29,910 nt of DNA. It comes from Clostridium sp. UBA3947. Lineage in GTDB: Bacteria; Bacillota; Clostridia; Clostridiales; Clostridiaceae. The position numbers and the translations under genes were made by a program. Shown piece by piece: positions 22,575 to 29,910 of the stretch. The stretch's first letter is position 1. Each line of letters starts with the position of its first letter. Where the stretch lies: assembly GCA_002385545.1 (NCBI GenBank), contig DGDR01000215.1, forward strand, positions 1-29,910, read 5' to 3'. The notes beneath the pieces were generated by a model. That model had not been told where the DNA came from. It searched no databases and saw only the letters and a list, made by a program, of their open reading frames with translations.

Positions 22575-22630
22575 AAACCGCGCACCCCAGGGGCGTTTTC
22601 GACATAAGTCGCACGCCCCTGGGGTGGTTT
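22575..22630. repeat. GC-rich nested palindrome after metH
   Basis: CACCCCAGGGGCG (22583-22595) is perfectly complementary to CGCCCCTGGGGTG (22614-22626). Flanking AAACC/GGTTT and a loop hairpin CGAC-ATAA-GTCG lie outside and inside it. Each arm is itself nearly palindromic (CCCC-A/T-GGGG). On the minus strand it is followed by ATGGGGGCTTTTTTAAC, so it may end metH. The base composition is strikingly GC-rich against its surroundings. Confidence 0.75.
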
Positions 22631-22638
22631 CAACATTT

Positions 22639-25600
22639 TCACACCTCGAAGTATTTTGCCTCTTCAGATGCAAAGATTAGCCCGCACACACTAGCCGCTG
22701 GCTTCATCATATAAGTTTCTGTTAGGGATACACCTGTGTTTTCTTCTCCCTTAAGCAAGTCAAATAGCTTAGTCTTTTCCTTATGCTCCTTTAAGCATGG
22801 ATAGCCAAAAGCCGGTCTTATACCCCTGTACTTTTCCCTCAGCATATCCTGGATAGAAAGGTCTTCATCTGATGCATAGCCCCAATATTTTCTTCTTATC
22901 TGCATATGAAGCTGTTCAGCAAAGGCTTCTGCTAATCTATCTGCTAGAACCTTCACCATTATAGCCCTATAATCGTCTCCGTCTTTCTTAAGCTTTTCCG
23001 CATATTCTTCTACTCCATGACCTGCTGTAACTATAAAGCCTCCAATATAGTCTGCTTTGCCACTGTCCTTTGGAGCAATATAGTCTGCTAGGCATCTGTA
23101 TTCCTCCTTCTGATTTACCTTTTGCTGTCTTTGCATATTAAAGGTGGTGAGCAGCTTACTTCTAGTTTCATCACTGTAGATTTCAATATTATCCTCAACG
23201 GAATTAGCCGGAAATATGCCGAAGACTCCTTTGATAGTGAGGATATTTTCCTTTTCAAGAAAATCAAGCATTTCTTCTGCATCCTTCATTAGCTTTTTAG
23301 CCTCTGCAGCATATTGGGAATCCTCCATTATTTGAGGATACATTTCCTTCAAGCCCCAGGCTACAAAGAAGAAGGTCCAGTCAATGTATTTTCTTAATTC
23401 ACTGATAGATACATCGGCTAAGGTCTTGACACCCATAAAGTTTGGTTTATCAATTTTAGCCTTATTCCAATCTATCTTATATTTCTTTTCTCTTGCTACC
23501 TCTAAGCTTTCATAGCTTCTATTCATCTTATAGTAGTTTTCTCGACGCTGCTTATATTCAGCGTTAACCTCTGCTAAATAAGCCTCTCTCGTTTCCTTAT
23601 TGGCTAGTTTTTTAGCAGCCTCTACTGCCTTAGAAGCATCGGTTGTGTGAACAACTCTTGGATACTTAGTTGCTATCTTTAAGGCAGTATGGGTTGGTGA
23701 AGTGGTAGCACCTCCCACCATTAGCGGAATATCAAAGTGCTGCCTTTCCATTTCTTCTGCCACATGGCACATTTCCTCTAAGGAAGGGGTAATCAAACCA
23801 CTTAAGGCTATAATATCTGCCTTTTCCTTCTTAGCGGTTTCTAATATTTGCTCACAAGGTACCATTACACCTAAATCAATAACCTCAAAATTATTACAGG
23901 CCATAACTACAGAAACAATGTTTTTACCAATATCGTGTACGTCCCCCTTAACAGTTGCAAATACCACCTTGCCAGCACTGCTTTTCTCTCCACTGCTTTT
24001 CTCTGCTTCTATATAGGGCATAAGCACCCCAACAGCCTTCTTCATAACTCTAGCACTTTTTACTACCTGAGGGAGGAACATCTTACCTGCTCCAAACAAG
24101 TCTCCAACTACATTCATTCCATCCATTAAGGGTCCTTCTATAACCTCTAGAGCCTTATTGTAATGGGTTCTTGCCTCTTCCACGTCTTCCTCTATAAAAT
24201 CTGTTATCCCCTTAACTAGAGCATATTTCAACCTTTCTTCAGCGGAAGTCTCTCTCCATTTTAGTTTATTTTCTGTATGAGATCCTTCCTTATTTTTATA
24301 GCTTTCTGCAAATTCGATAAGCCTTTCTGCCGCTTCAGGACTCTTATTTAATACCACTGCCTCAACAGCCTCTAAAAGCTCCTTATCAATTTCATCGTAA
24401 ATTTGAATCATGCCAGGATTCACTATGCCCATATCCATTCCTGCTTTAATGGCATGATATAGGAATACTGAATGCATAGCCTCCCTTATGGCATTGTTCC
24501 CTCTAAAGGAAAAGGAAAGGTTACTTACGCCACCACTAACCTTTGCATAGGGCAGATTTTCTTTAATCCAAGCGGTAGCCCTAATAAAGTCTACAGCGTA
24601 ATTGTTGTGCTCTGGTATTCCTGTGGCAATGGCTAATATATTTGGATCAAAGATAATATTTTCTGGAGGGAAATGTACTTCCTTTACCAGTATGTCATAG
24701 GCCCTCTTACATATTTCAATTTTTCTTTCAAAGGTGTCTGCCTGGCCCTGTTCATCAAAGGCCATAACCACTACTCCAGCACCGTATCTATTTATAATCT
24801 TTGCCTGTCTAATGAATTCTTCCTCCCCTACCTTTAAGGAAATAGAATTAACTATAGGCTTACCCTGAATAGCCTTTAATCCTCTTTCAAGAACCTTAAA
24901 GTTTGAGGAATCTATCATCACTGGCACCTTAGCTATGTCGGGTTCGCTGGCTAAAAGCTTCAAGAACCTATCCATTTCTTCTTCTGCATCCAATAAGGCA
25001 TCATCAAAGTTTATATCTATAATTTGTGCCCCATTCTCTACTTGCTCCTTAGCAATAGAGAGAGCCTCTTCGTATTTTTTCTCCCTAATTAGCCTTGCAA
25101 ACTTAGCAGAACCAGCCACATTAGTTCTTTCACCAATATTAACAAAGTTGATTTCCTTATTTACTCTCACTGCCTCCAGGCCACAAAACACCGTTTCCCT
25201 CTCTATCACTGGAAGAATCCTAGGCTTTACATTTGCAAGACACTGGGCTATGGCCCTAATATGGTCTGGGGTAGTACCACAGCAGCCTCCTACTATGTTC
25301 AAGTGTCCTTCCTCCGCCAGTTCCTTTACTACAGCAGCAGTTTCCTCAGGAAGCTCATCATACTCTCCTAAGGTGTTAGGCAAGCCGGCATTAGGGTAAA
25401 AGCTTATATACAAGCTTTGAGACTTTGAAAGTTCTCTTATAAAAGGAATCATATCCCTTGCCCCAAAGGCACAGTTTAGGCCTATGCTAATCACCCTATG
25501 ATTTTTCAAGCTTTCTGCAAAGGCCTCTAAGGTCTGTCCCGATAAAATTCTACCACTGGCATCAGTAATAGTTCCTGAAAGCATGATAGGTAGGTCTAGG

Positions 25601-26196
25601 CCCTTTTTCTCCAATACATTATCTGCGGCCATTATAGCTGCCCTAGCATTCAAGGTATCAAAGATGGTTTCTATTAATAATATATCCACACCGCCATCTA
25701 CAAGCCCCTCAATCTGCTCCTCATAGGCTGCCAGCAGCTCATCAAAGCTTATATTTCTCACTCCTGGATTTTCCACATCTGGAGATATGGAGGCTGTTCT
25801 ATTAGTAGGCCCAATAGAACCTGCCACAAACCTAGGCTTATTAGGATTTTTTGCAGTATATTCCTTCACTAGCTCCTTAGCTAGCTTGGCACCATAATAA
25901 TTCAAATCATAAACCTTATTCTCAAGACCATAATCCCCTTGAGATATTCTATTACTATTAAAGGTATTAGTTTCAATAATATCTGCCCCTGCCTCAAGAT
26001 ACTCCCTATGAATGTCTGCAATTATTGACGGATTGGTAATATTTAAAATGTCGTTGTTGCCCTTTTGATTCCTGTTACAGGCACAGGAACCTCGGTAGTC
26101 CTCTTCCTTTAAAGCTCTCTTTTGGATACTAGTCCCCATAGCCCCATCAAGAATTAGTATTCGCTCCTTTAAATGTTTTTCCAATTGAAACCGCAT
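22639..26196 (-). CDS. metH: Cobalamin-dependent methionine synthase
   Basis: A modular cytosolic enzyme of 1185 residues that moves a methyl group from methyltetrahydrofolate to homocysteine via B12. Domains: the homocysteine-binding barrel about 10-330 with zinc ligands C242, C305 and C306; the pterin-binding domain about 348-610 (NIGERTNVAGS); the B12 cap about 650-735; the B12 domain with D752-x-H754-x-x-G757; and the C-terminal reactivation domain about 940-1185 (RPAFGYPCLKEH). The reactivation domain is present, unlike the shorter forms in some anaerobes, so it can probably be reactivated with SAM and a flavodoxin-like donor. The start is ATG at 26196, after AGGGGGC. Longer in-frame starts (to 26241) would lie inside the riboswitch terminator and are rejected. 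Confidence 0.96.
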   Translation of the reverse strand: MRFQLEKHLKERILILDGAMGTSIQKRALKEEDYRGSCACNRNQKGNNDILNITNPSIIADIHREYLEAGADIIETNTFNSNRISQGDYGLENKVYDLNYYGAKLAKELVKEYTAKNPNKPRFVAGSIGPTNRTASISPDVENPGVRNISFDELLAAYEEQIEGLVDGGVDILLIETIFDTLNARAAIMAADNVLEKKGLDLPIMLSGTITDASGRILSGQTLEAFAESLKNHRVISIGLNCAFGARDMIPFIRELSKSQSLYISFYPNAGLPNTLGEYDELPEETAAVVKELAEEGHLNIVGGCCGTTPDHIRAIAQCLANVKPRILPVIERETVFCGLEAVRVNKEINFVNIGERTNVAGSAKFARLIREKKYEEALSIAKEQVENGAQIIDINFDDALLDAEEEMDRFLKLLASEPDIAKVPVMIDSSNFKVLERGLKAIQGKPIVNSISLKVGEEEFIRQAKIINRYGAGVVVMAFDEQGQADTFERKIEICKRAYDILVKEVHFPPENIIFDPNILAIATGIPEHNNYAVDFIRATAWIKENLPYAKVSGGVSNLSFSFRGNNAIREAMHSVFLYHAIKAGMDMGIVNPGMIQIYDEIDKELLEAVEAVVLNKSPEAAERLIEFAESYKNKEGSHTENKLKWRETSAEERLKYALVKGITDFIEEDVEEARTHYNKALEVIEGPLMDGMNVVGDLFGAGKMFLPQVVKSARVMKKAVGVLMPYIEAEKSSGEKSSAGKVVFATVKGDVHDIGKNIVSVVMACNNFEVIDLGVMVPCEQILETAKKEKADIIALSGLITPSLEEMCHVAEEMERQHFDIPLMVGGATTSPTHTALKIATKYPRVVHTTDASKAVEAAKKLANKETREAYLAEVNAEYKQRRENYYKMNRSYESLEVAREKKYKIDWNKAKIDKPNFMGVKTLADVSISELRKYIDWTFFFVAWGLKEMYPQIMEDSQYAAEAKKLMKDAEEMLDFLEKENILTIKGVFGIFPANSVEDNIEIYSDETRSKLLTTFNMQRQQKVNQKEEYRCLADYIAPKDSGKADYIGGFIVTAGHGVEEYAEKLKKDGDDYRAIMVKVLADRLAEAFAEQLHMQIRRKYWGYASDEDLSIQDMLREKYRGIRPAFGYPCLKEHKEKTKLFDLLKGEENTGVSLTETYMMKPAASVCGLIFASEEAKYFEV

Positions 26197-26224
26197 CTTA
26201 TAGCCCCCTATAATTAAATTTCTA

Positions 26225-26375
26225 ATAAAAAAAGCTTCCAAAATAGGAAGCTATAGTTCTAAAAAACTAAACAGCTTCTTATCTTTCAGCCATAGGCTGC
26301 AGGATTTAGCACATTCTAGCTCATGCTAGTGTTGCTGGGTTTCATTGGGCCTTTCCCTCCACCTCTCTTGATAAG
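26225..26375 (-). promoter_or_regulatory. SAM-I (S-box) riboswitch with transcription terminator, upstream of metH
   Basis: The aptamer spans 26278-26375 on the minus strand: P1 CTTATC...GATAAG, then AGAGGTGGAGGGA, AACCCAGCAAC, a variable stem with GTGCTAAATCC, and GAAAGATAAG at the 3' side. Downstream, AGCTTCC-N6-GGAAGCT (26233-26252) followed by TTTTTTATT is the terminator. An alternative AAGAAGCT...AGTT / AACT..AGCTTC pairing is the antiterminator. SAM binding should turn metH off. Confidence 0.96.
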
Positions 26376-26396
26376 AACTATTTTCATTTTATATTA

Positions 26397-26425
26397 AGTA
26401 TATATTTTATTAAGTTTATAGTCAA
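26397..26425 (-). promoter_or_regulatory. Promoter of the metH leader
   Basis: On the minus strand, TTGACT (26420-26425), 17-nt spacer, TATACT (26397-26402). Transcription would start just before the S-box aptamer. Confidence 0.8.
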
Positions 26426-26448
26426 TAAAGTCTTTTTTATTTAATGTT

Positions 26449-27978
26449 TTAATAATAGATTACTTCAAGTACATTTTCTTCTTCTACTATAGCAATAGGA
26501 GCAAATTTTCCATCATCATTACCTAGACCAGATACAGATTTGTACTCTATATTAGAATAATCCATAACTTCAACATACACATATTTTCCTACTAATATTT
26601 TATCAAAAACTACATCAGCTCCCTGCTCAGAAACCTGTTGATCAAGCAATACTACTGAACCATCTTCTTTAATATCGTATAAGGAATAGGTTAAGTTTCC
26701 ACTTATTTGACCATCATAATTTAATCTACTTTTAACAACTAGGGAAGATGTCTTCTGATAATTTATATCTAAATGAACAGGTGCTTCTGTAATCTCAATA
26801 GGTGCTGATTGCGCATCTGAGTTGCCTAGTCCTTCCACTGGTTGCAATAGGTCATAGTCCACATCCTTTGCCTTAACAAAAACATATTTACCAACTACAA
26901 TATTTGAGAAATTAACTACACCATTGCTATCAGCCTTTGCCTCTCCAAGAAGCTTATAATCACCTTCTCCTTGAATATCGTATAGCTCATATGTAATTGG
27001 TGTTGTTACTGGCTCCCCTGTAGATAAATATTTCTGCTGAAGGGTTAAGGAAGAAGTCTTTAAAAACTTCACATTTATATTGTTATTTCCTTTATTGATA
27101 GTAATAAAACCAGATAAAGCATCTGCACCAATACCTTCAAAAGCCTGTAGCTTTAGTTCTTCAAGGTTTGTAGCCTTAACATACACAGCGCTTCCTACTG
27201 GGATGTCCTTAAATACTACATTACCTTTTTTATCAGATTTAGCACTGGCAGCCTTTGTGAATTGTCCATTTTCATAAGTGAACAAGTCATATGCTACACC
27301 TTCAACAGCTCTATTCTTATAATCCTTATTGCTTATAGTTAAATTAGACTTTTCTACTTTCTGCTTTTTCACAACAGGTATCATTATCTCTGACTTACCA
27401 GCAAAGGTTAATAAATTTCCATGTCCTTGTCCATTTCTTTGGCCTTTGCCTATCTTATAAGTAATGCTAGAATAGCTAGTTTTGCCATCCTTACCGAAAA
27501 TAGAACCCTCAGTTACATTTATTTCATAGCCTTCTGGTACCTCTACACTTAGATAATATCCATCTAGTGTGTTATTAAATACTGGAAAGTAGAAACTTGC
27601 TTTTCCATTTATATTTGAATAAGTAAATGGTGAAATAGAAGTAGGATTTGACCAATGGTTTATTGATATTTTAACATTAGCCATAGGAGAGTCACCATTC
27701 TGACCTTTCTTATTATAAACCCCATCTCCATCCTTGTCATAGAAAACAAAAATATTATCGAATTTAACTATATCTACCTTGAAAAATTTAAAATATTTCT
27801 CTAAATAATCTTTGGTTTCATTAAATTTGTCCCACTGGTCAGCACACATTAAATTACCTGGTATTATATCCATGGTATGAGCCTTGGCAATAATTCTCGT
27901 TGGAGCTAATGCCAAGGTTAATGCCATAAGACCAACCAAAACTCTGTTTTTCATTCTCTTAGAAACTTTCTTAATCAT
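26449..27978 (-). CDS. Secreted repeat protein: SdrB-like head plus three CnaB/prealbumin-like repeats
   Basis: 509 residues. A signal peptide (about 1-33, ending AKA) is followed by a unique segment. Then comes an SdrD-B-like domain with an EF-hand-like loop, DKDGDGVYNKKGQNGD at about 81-96, and a linker ending near 208. Three repeats of about 100 residues follow: 209-307, 308-410 and 411-509. Each has a YxLYDIxEDG-like strand, a G-x-VVFxxIxVGxYVYVKA core and an (E)GLGN(S/D)D turn. This is typical of bacterial surface beta-sandwich domains. No LPXTG signal, C-terminal anchor helix or surface-layer domain is visible, so attachment is unknown. The start is ATG at 27978; its SD (GGAGG) overlaps the stop region of the glycosyltransferase gene, showing tight coupling. 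Exact family and function are not recognised. Confidence 0.75.
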   Translation of the reverse strand: MIKKVSKRMKNRVLVGLMALTLALAPTRIIAKAHTMDIIPGNLMCADQWDKFNETKDYLEKYFKFFKVDIVKFDNIFVFYDKDGDGVYNKKGQNGDSPMANVKISINHWSNPTSISPFTYSNINGKASFYFPVFNNTLDGYYLSVEVPEGYEINVTEGSIFGKDGKTSYSSITYKIGKGQRNGQGHGNLLTFAGKSEIMIPVVKKQKVEKSNLTISNKDYKNRAVEGVAYDLFTYENGQFTKAASAKSDKKGNVVFKDIPVGSAVYVKATNLEELKLQAFEGIGADALSGFITINKGNNNINVKFLKTSSLTLQQKYLSTGEPVTTPITYELYDIQGEGDYKLLGEAKADSNGVVNFSNIVVGKYVFVKAKDVDYDLLQPVEGLGNSDAQSAPIEITEAPVHLDINYQKTSSLVVKSRLNYDGQISGNLTYSLYDIKEDGSVVLLDQQVSEQGADVVFDKILVGKYVYVEVMDYSNIEYKSVSGLGNDDGKFAPIAIVEEENVLEVIYY

Positions 27979-27981
27979 TTT

Positions 27982-29283
27982 TCAACCTCCAATAATATCC
28001 TCAGTTCTTTCTGTTTTAATCCAACTTTTGAAGCCCATAAGATGTCTAAAAGCAGCTAAAACTACAGCAGGAACTTGAAGCAAGGCATATAGTGGCATAA
28101 ACATTCCTGCTAAAATACACCTAAGGAACCCTTCTCTGCTGTCTCTCCAGTAATTTATAGAAAATAATATACCCGGCAGATAAATAATGAGACATAAAAT
28201 TGCCAATAACAAGCCTTGATAGAATGGCGAAAACTTACCTAAACTATCAAACAAAATGGTAGTACCATTAATATAGGATGTTAATATTAAAATCCATGAT
28301 ACTATTAGCACAAAAGTGGACATTAAGGTAATTATCGGCAACGACAAAAAATGAAAAATATCAGCCTTTCCCCATTTAGATAAATATTTAGACTTTAAAA
28401 CATCTTTAATATAAGGTAAGCACTGCAAGCAGCCCTGAGCCCAACGAGCCCTTTGCTTAACATACTTCCCATAGGTCATTACCCCTTGCTGATAGATGTT
28501 CTCATCCTGTAAAATTCTTGTTCTCCAGCCGGATAAAAGTAGCCTTAAGCTAAAGTCAAAATCCTCAAGCAGGCATTTACTCCAAGGTTTATCCCCTAGA
28601 GTTTTCATAGCTGTTAATCTATTAAACTGTCCATTACCAGCAGCAGCTACAGTTCCCATATACTCTCTAGTATTTTGCATTCTATTAATGTAGGAAAAAA
28701 ACTCTATGTCCTGTAAGAATGGTAGCATATGATCTCTTGTTGAAATTCCAATTCTTACTCTAGCCTGTACCATACCAGCCTTCTTATCATGATAGAAAAT
28801 TTCCTTTACCCTTTGCAAAAGACTAGGCTTTATAAAGGTATCTGCATCTAGAATTCCTACTATCACTTCTTCAGGATTGAAGTTATTCTGCTCAACATGC
28901 TCTAGTACCTTGCCATAGGCATAATTTAATGCTTCACCCTTTCCCTGTCTTGCATCAGGTAAGACTCTATTGACTATAATTAACTTATCTGAATTAAAGC
29001 TCTCAAGAATTTCTAAAGTATTATCATCAGAGCCATCATTTATGGCTACCACATAAACCTTATCTAGCGCCATATCTAAAATATTCTTAATTGTACTTCC
29101 TATTACTTTAGCCTCATTTAAACAAGGAATTAGTAAATAGGTTGTAAAGCCTGTTATTTCTTCTTGATCCTCATATTCATTCATAACCGGTGGGAAAGCT
29201 AATAGCATAGCCACCCAAAAATAATATATCCCGTTGCACACACAGGACAAAATATACGCAATCAATAATATAGTATTTGTCAT
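27982..29283 (-). CDS. Processive GT2 family membrane glycosyltransferase (polysaccharide synthase-like)
   Basis: 433 residues. An N-terminal membrane helix (about 1-30) is followed by a cytosolic GT-A domain. The motifs of processive beta-glycosyltransferases are present: D83 in INDGSDD, DADT at 146-149, ED at 240-241 in LLEDFDFSLRL, and QRARW at 277-281. Membrane helices follow at about 311-340, 353-378 and 388-412. This is the plan of poly-N-acetylglucosamine, hyaluronan and cellulose synthase-like enzymes; the polymer is unknown. The start is ATG at 29283, overlapping the upstream stop by 4 nt (ATGA). It is the third gene of a four-gene operon with two tiny membrane proteins before it and a secreted repeat protein after it. 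There is no deacetylase, hydrolase or cyclic-di-GMP (PilZ) domain in the window. Confidence 0.87.
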   Translation of the reverse strand: MTNTILLIAYILSCVCNGIYYFWVAMLLAFPPVMNEYEDQEEITGFTTYLLIPCLNEAKVIGSTIKNILDMALDKVYVVAINDGSDDNTLEILESFNSDKLIIVNRVLPDARQGKGEALNYAYGKVLEHVEQNNFNPEEVIVGILDADTFIKPSLLQRVKEIFYHDKKAGMVQARVRIGISTRDHMLPFLQDIEFFSYINRMQNTREYMGTVAAAGNGQFNRLTAMKTLGDKPWSKCLLEDFDFSLRLLLSGWRTRILQDENIYQQGVMTYGKYVKQRARWAQGCLQCLPYIKDVLKSKYLSKWGKADIFHFLSLPIITLMSTFVLIVSWILILTSYINGTTILFDSLGKFSPFYQGLLLAILCLIIYLPGILFSINYWRDSREGFLRCILAGMFMPLYALLQVPAVVLAAFRHLMGFKSWIKTERTEDIIGG

Positions 29284-29516
29284 ATTATCTTCTCCTGTAT
29301 AGCTTGTCCGTTTTCATCCTTAACAAGCGGTATATTTTCTTCTATTGGCTTTTCATTTAAAGAGCTTATCTGTTTTGCAAAAGCCCTTTTTCTCTTTGTA
29401 TACACTACATATCTAACGGTAAATATGAATATGGCAATCAAGATTCCCGCAATCATATAAGATACAGGTAAAATAAAATTGAACTCACCCAAAAAAATTC
29501 TTTTAATAAAGTCCAC
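29280..29516 (-). CDS. Small single-helix membrane protein, operon gene 2
   Basis: About 78 residues, not recognised. An N-terminal amphipathic part (DFIKRIFLGEFNFIL) precedes one transmembrane helix (about 17-40), a basic stop-transfer segment (YTKRKRAF) and a polar acidic tail, so the C-terminus should be cytoplasmic. The start is GTG at 29516, with AAGGAGG 7 nt upstream; the TTG at 29522 is too close to the SD. It overlaps the glycosyltransferase start by 4 nt. An accessory subunit of the synthase, like the small partners of other GT2 polymer synthases, is a plausible but unproven role. Confidence 0.65.
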   Translation of the reverse strand: MDFIKRIFLGEFNFILPVSYMIAGILIAIFIFTVRYVVYTKRKRAFAKQISSLNEKPIEENIPLVKDENGQAIQEKII

Positions 29517-29518
29517 TC

Positions 29519-29674
29519 TCAATCCTCCTTTAGCTTTTTCTCTTTAGTATAAGCCTTTACTTTTTTTAGCTTATACACTTTTAAGTTCAGCCATAAAAAA
29601 ATTCCTGCTAGAACTGAAACAAAAATTGCTATAACAGGCAATAGCCATAAGAGAGAAATAAATAAATTGCTCAT
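29519..29674 (-). CDS. Small single-helix membrane protein, operon gene 1
   Basis: About 51 residues, not recognised. One transmembrane helix (about 5-30, FISLLWLLPVIAIFVSVLAG) is followed by a lysine-rich tail (KVYKLKKVKAYTKEKKLKED). The start is ATG at 29674, after AAGGAAGG; an in-frame GTG at 29710 has no SD. Its stop lies 2 nt before the next gene, whose SD is inside its last codons. Conservation with the GT2 gene would be the test of reality. Confidence 0.6.
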   Translation of the reverse strand: MSNLFISLLWLLPVIAIFVSVLAGIFLWLNLKVYKLKKVKAYTKEKKLKED

Positions 29675-29687
29675 AATTCCTTCCTTC

Positions 29688-29741
29688 TTAATTAATATTC
29701 TTATGTACACTTGTAAAACTACAAATTAAAACAAAAATCAT
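29688..29741 (-). CDS. Possible 17-residue leader ORF of the GT2 operon
   Basis: ATG at 29741 follows AAGGA with 7-nt spacing and encodes MIFVLICSFTSVHKNIN before TAA, ending directly before the SD of the first operon gene. A small hairpin (ATTACAAG...TTTGTGAT) covers its SD. This may be regulatory or chance. Confidence 0.25.
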   Translation of the reverse strand: MIFVLICSFTSVHKNIN

Positions 29742-29805
29742 CACAAATTCCTTGTAATCGTATAACCACCTCTTCACTAATATATTATTTTTTTCATTAA
29801 TTTAC

Positions 29806-29834
29806 ATATTATCCTAGCAAATTTCTGTTGTCAA
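29806..29834 (-). promoter_or_regulatory. Promoter of the GT2 / secreted repeat protein operon
   Basis: On the minus strand, TTGACA (29829-29834), 17-nt spacer, TAATAT (29806-29811), giving a leader of about 125 nt. A second SD-like AAGAGGTGG at 29767-29775 (minus strand) has no ATG/GTG/TTG in range. The window end (29835-29910) shows no gene. Confidence 0.75.
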
Positions 29835-29910
29835 TTATAAATTTAAAGAAATTATGTAAGAAGTAATCGGAAATTAGTAATAAATGTTAGAACCCAAGGA
29901 GTTTTCTTGA

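Noticed and set aside
24935..25399. 154-codon open frame on the plus strand inside metH
   Set aside because: It is antisense to the well-supported pterin/homocysteine domains, has no convincing SD and shows no recognisable domain.
26197..26241. Upstream in-frame start of metH adding 15 residues
   Set aside because: This stretch is the riboswitch terminator, and the SD AGGGGGC supports ATG at 26196.

Overview
The window looks like chromosomal DNA of a low-GC, anaerobic, spore-forming member of the Clostridia (Clostridium/Alkaliphilus-like). The reasons are AT-rich intergenic DNA, strong AGGAGG ribosome binding sites, frequent TTG/GTG starts, CotF-type spore coat proteins, an S-box (SAM-I) leader, ECF-type transport and many B12/radical chemistries. 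I see no rRNA or tRNA gene, CRISPR array, transposase or phage gene. Genus-level placement is inference.

Layout, left to right. 1-5.2 kb: tryptophan transporter (TrpP-like), a dCache chemoreceptor, a D-2-hydroxyacid dehydrogenase and a ZIP metal transporter, mostly single-gene units separated by hairpin terminators. 5.2-6.6 kb: a thiol-redox operon (glutaredoxin-like protein then thioredoxin reductase, minus strand). Its promoter spacer is filled by a perfect ATATACCC-N5-GGGTATAT palindrome resembling a CsoR/CstR-family operator. 6.7-7.8 kb: two tandem pairs of short CotF-like coat proteins. 7.9-11.5 kb: a minus-strand operon of sugar O-acetyltransferase, GH133 glycogen debranching enzyme and a radical SAM/SPASM protein. 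11.6-12.4 kb: a DUF2935 protein. 12.5-16.2 kb: a glycerate/sugar-acid module (CdaR-type regulator, GntP-family permease, glycerate kinase). 16.4-18.1 kb: a GH13 alpha-glucosidase. 18.1-18.9 kb: a TlpA-like thioredoxin preceded by what looks like the C-terminal remnant of a ccdA gene. 18.9-22.3 kb: ECF S component, RarA, a rhodanese and an orphan DapB-like reductase with a long, possibly structured leader. 22.6-26.4 kb: full-length B12-dependent methionine synthase behind a SAM-I riboswitch, followed by an unusual GC-rich palindrome. 26.4-29.8 kb: a tightly coupled four-gene operon (two tiny membrane proteins, a processive GT2 glycosyltransferase and a secreted protein with an SdrB/CnaB-like head and three ~100-residue beta-type repeats) behind its own TTGACA/TAATAT promoter.

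How the genes work together. Starch/glycogen breakdown is served by the debranching enzyme and the alpha-glucosidase. Sugar acids are handled by the permease and glycerate kinase, with the distant hydroxyacid dehydrogenase as a possible hydroxypyruvate reductase. Thiol and possibly persulfide chemistry involves the glutaredoxin, TrxB, rhodanese and TlpA-like proteins. The best candidate for an undescribed system is the GT2 plus secreted repeat protein operon at the right end. Next are the CsoR/CstR-like operator on the thiol operon, the unassigned leader of the DapB-like gene and the self-complementary GC-rich element after metH.
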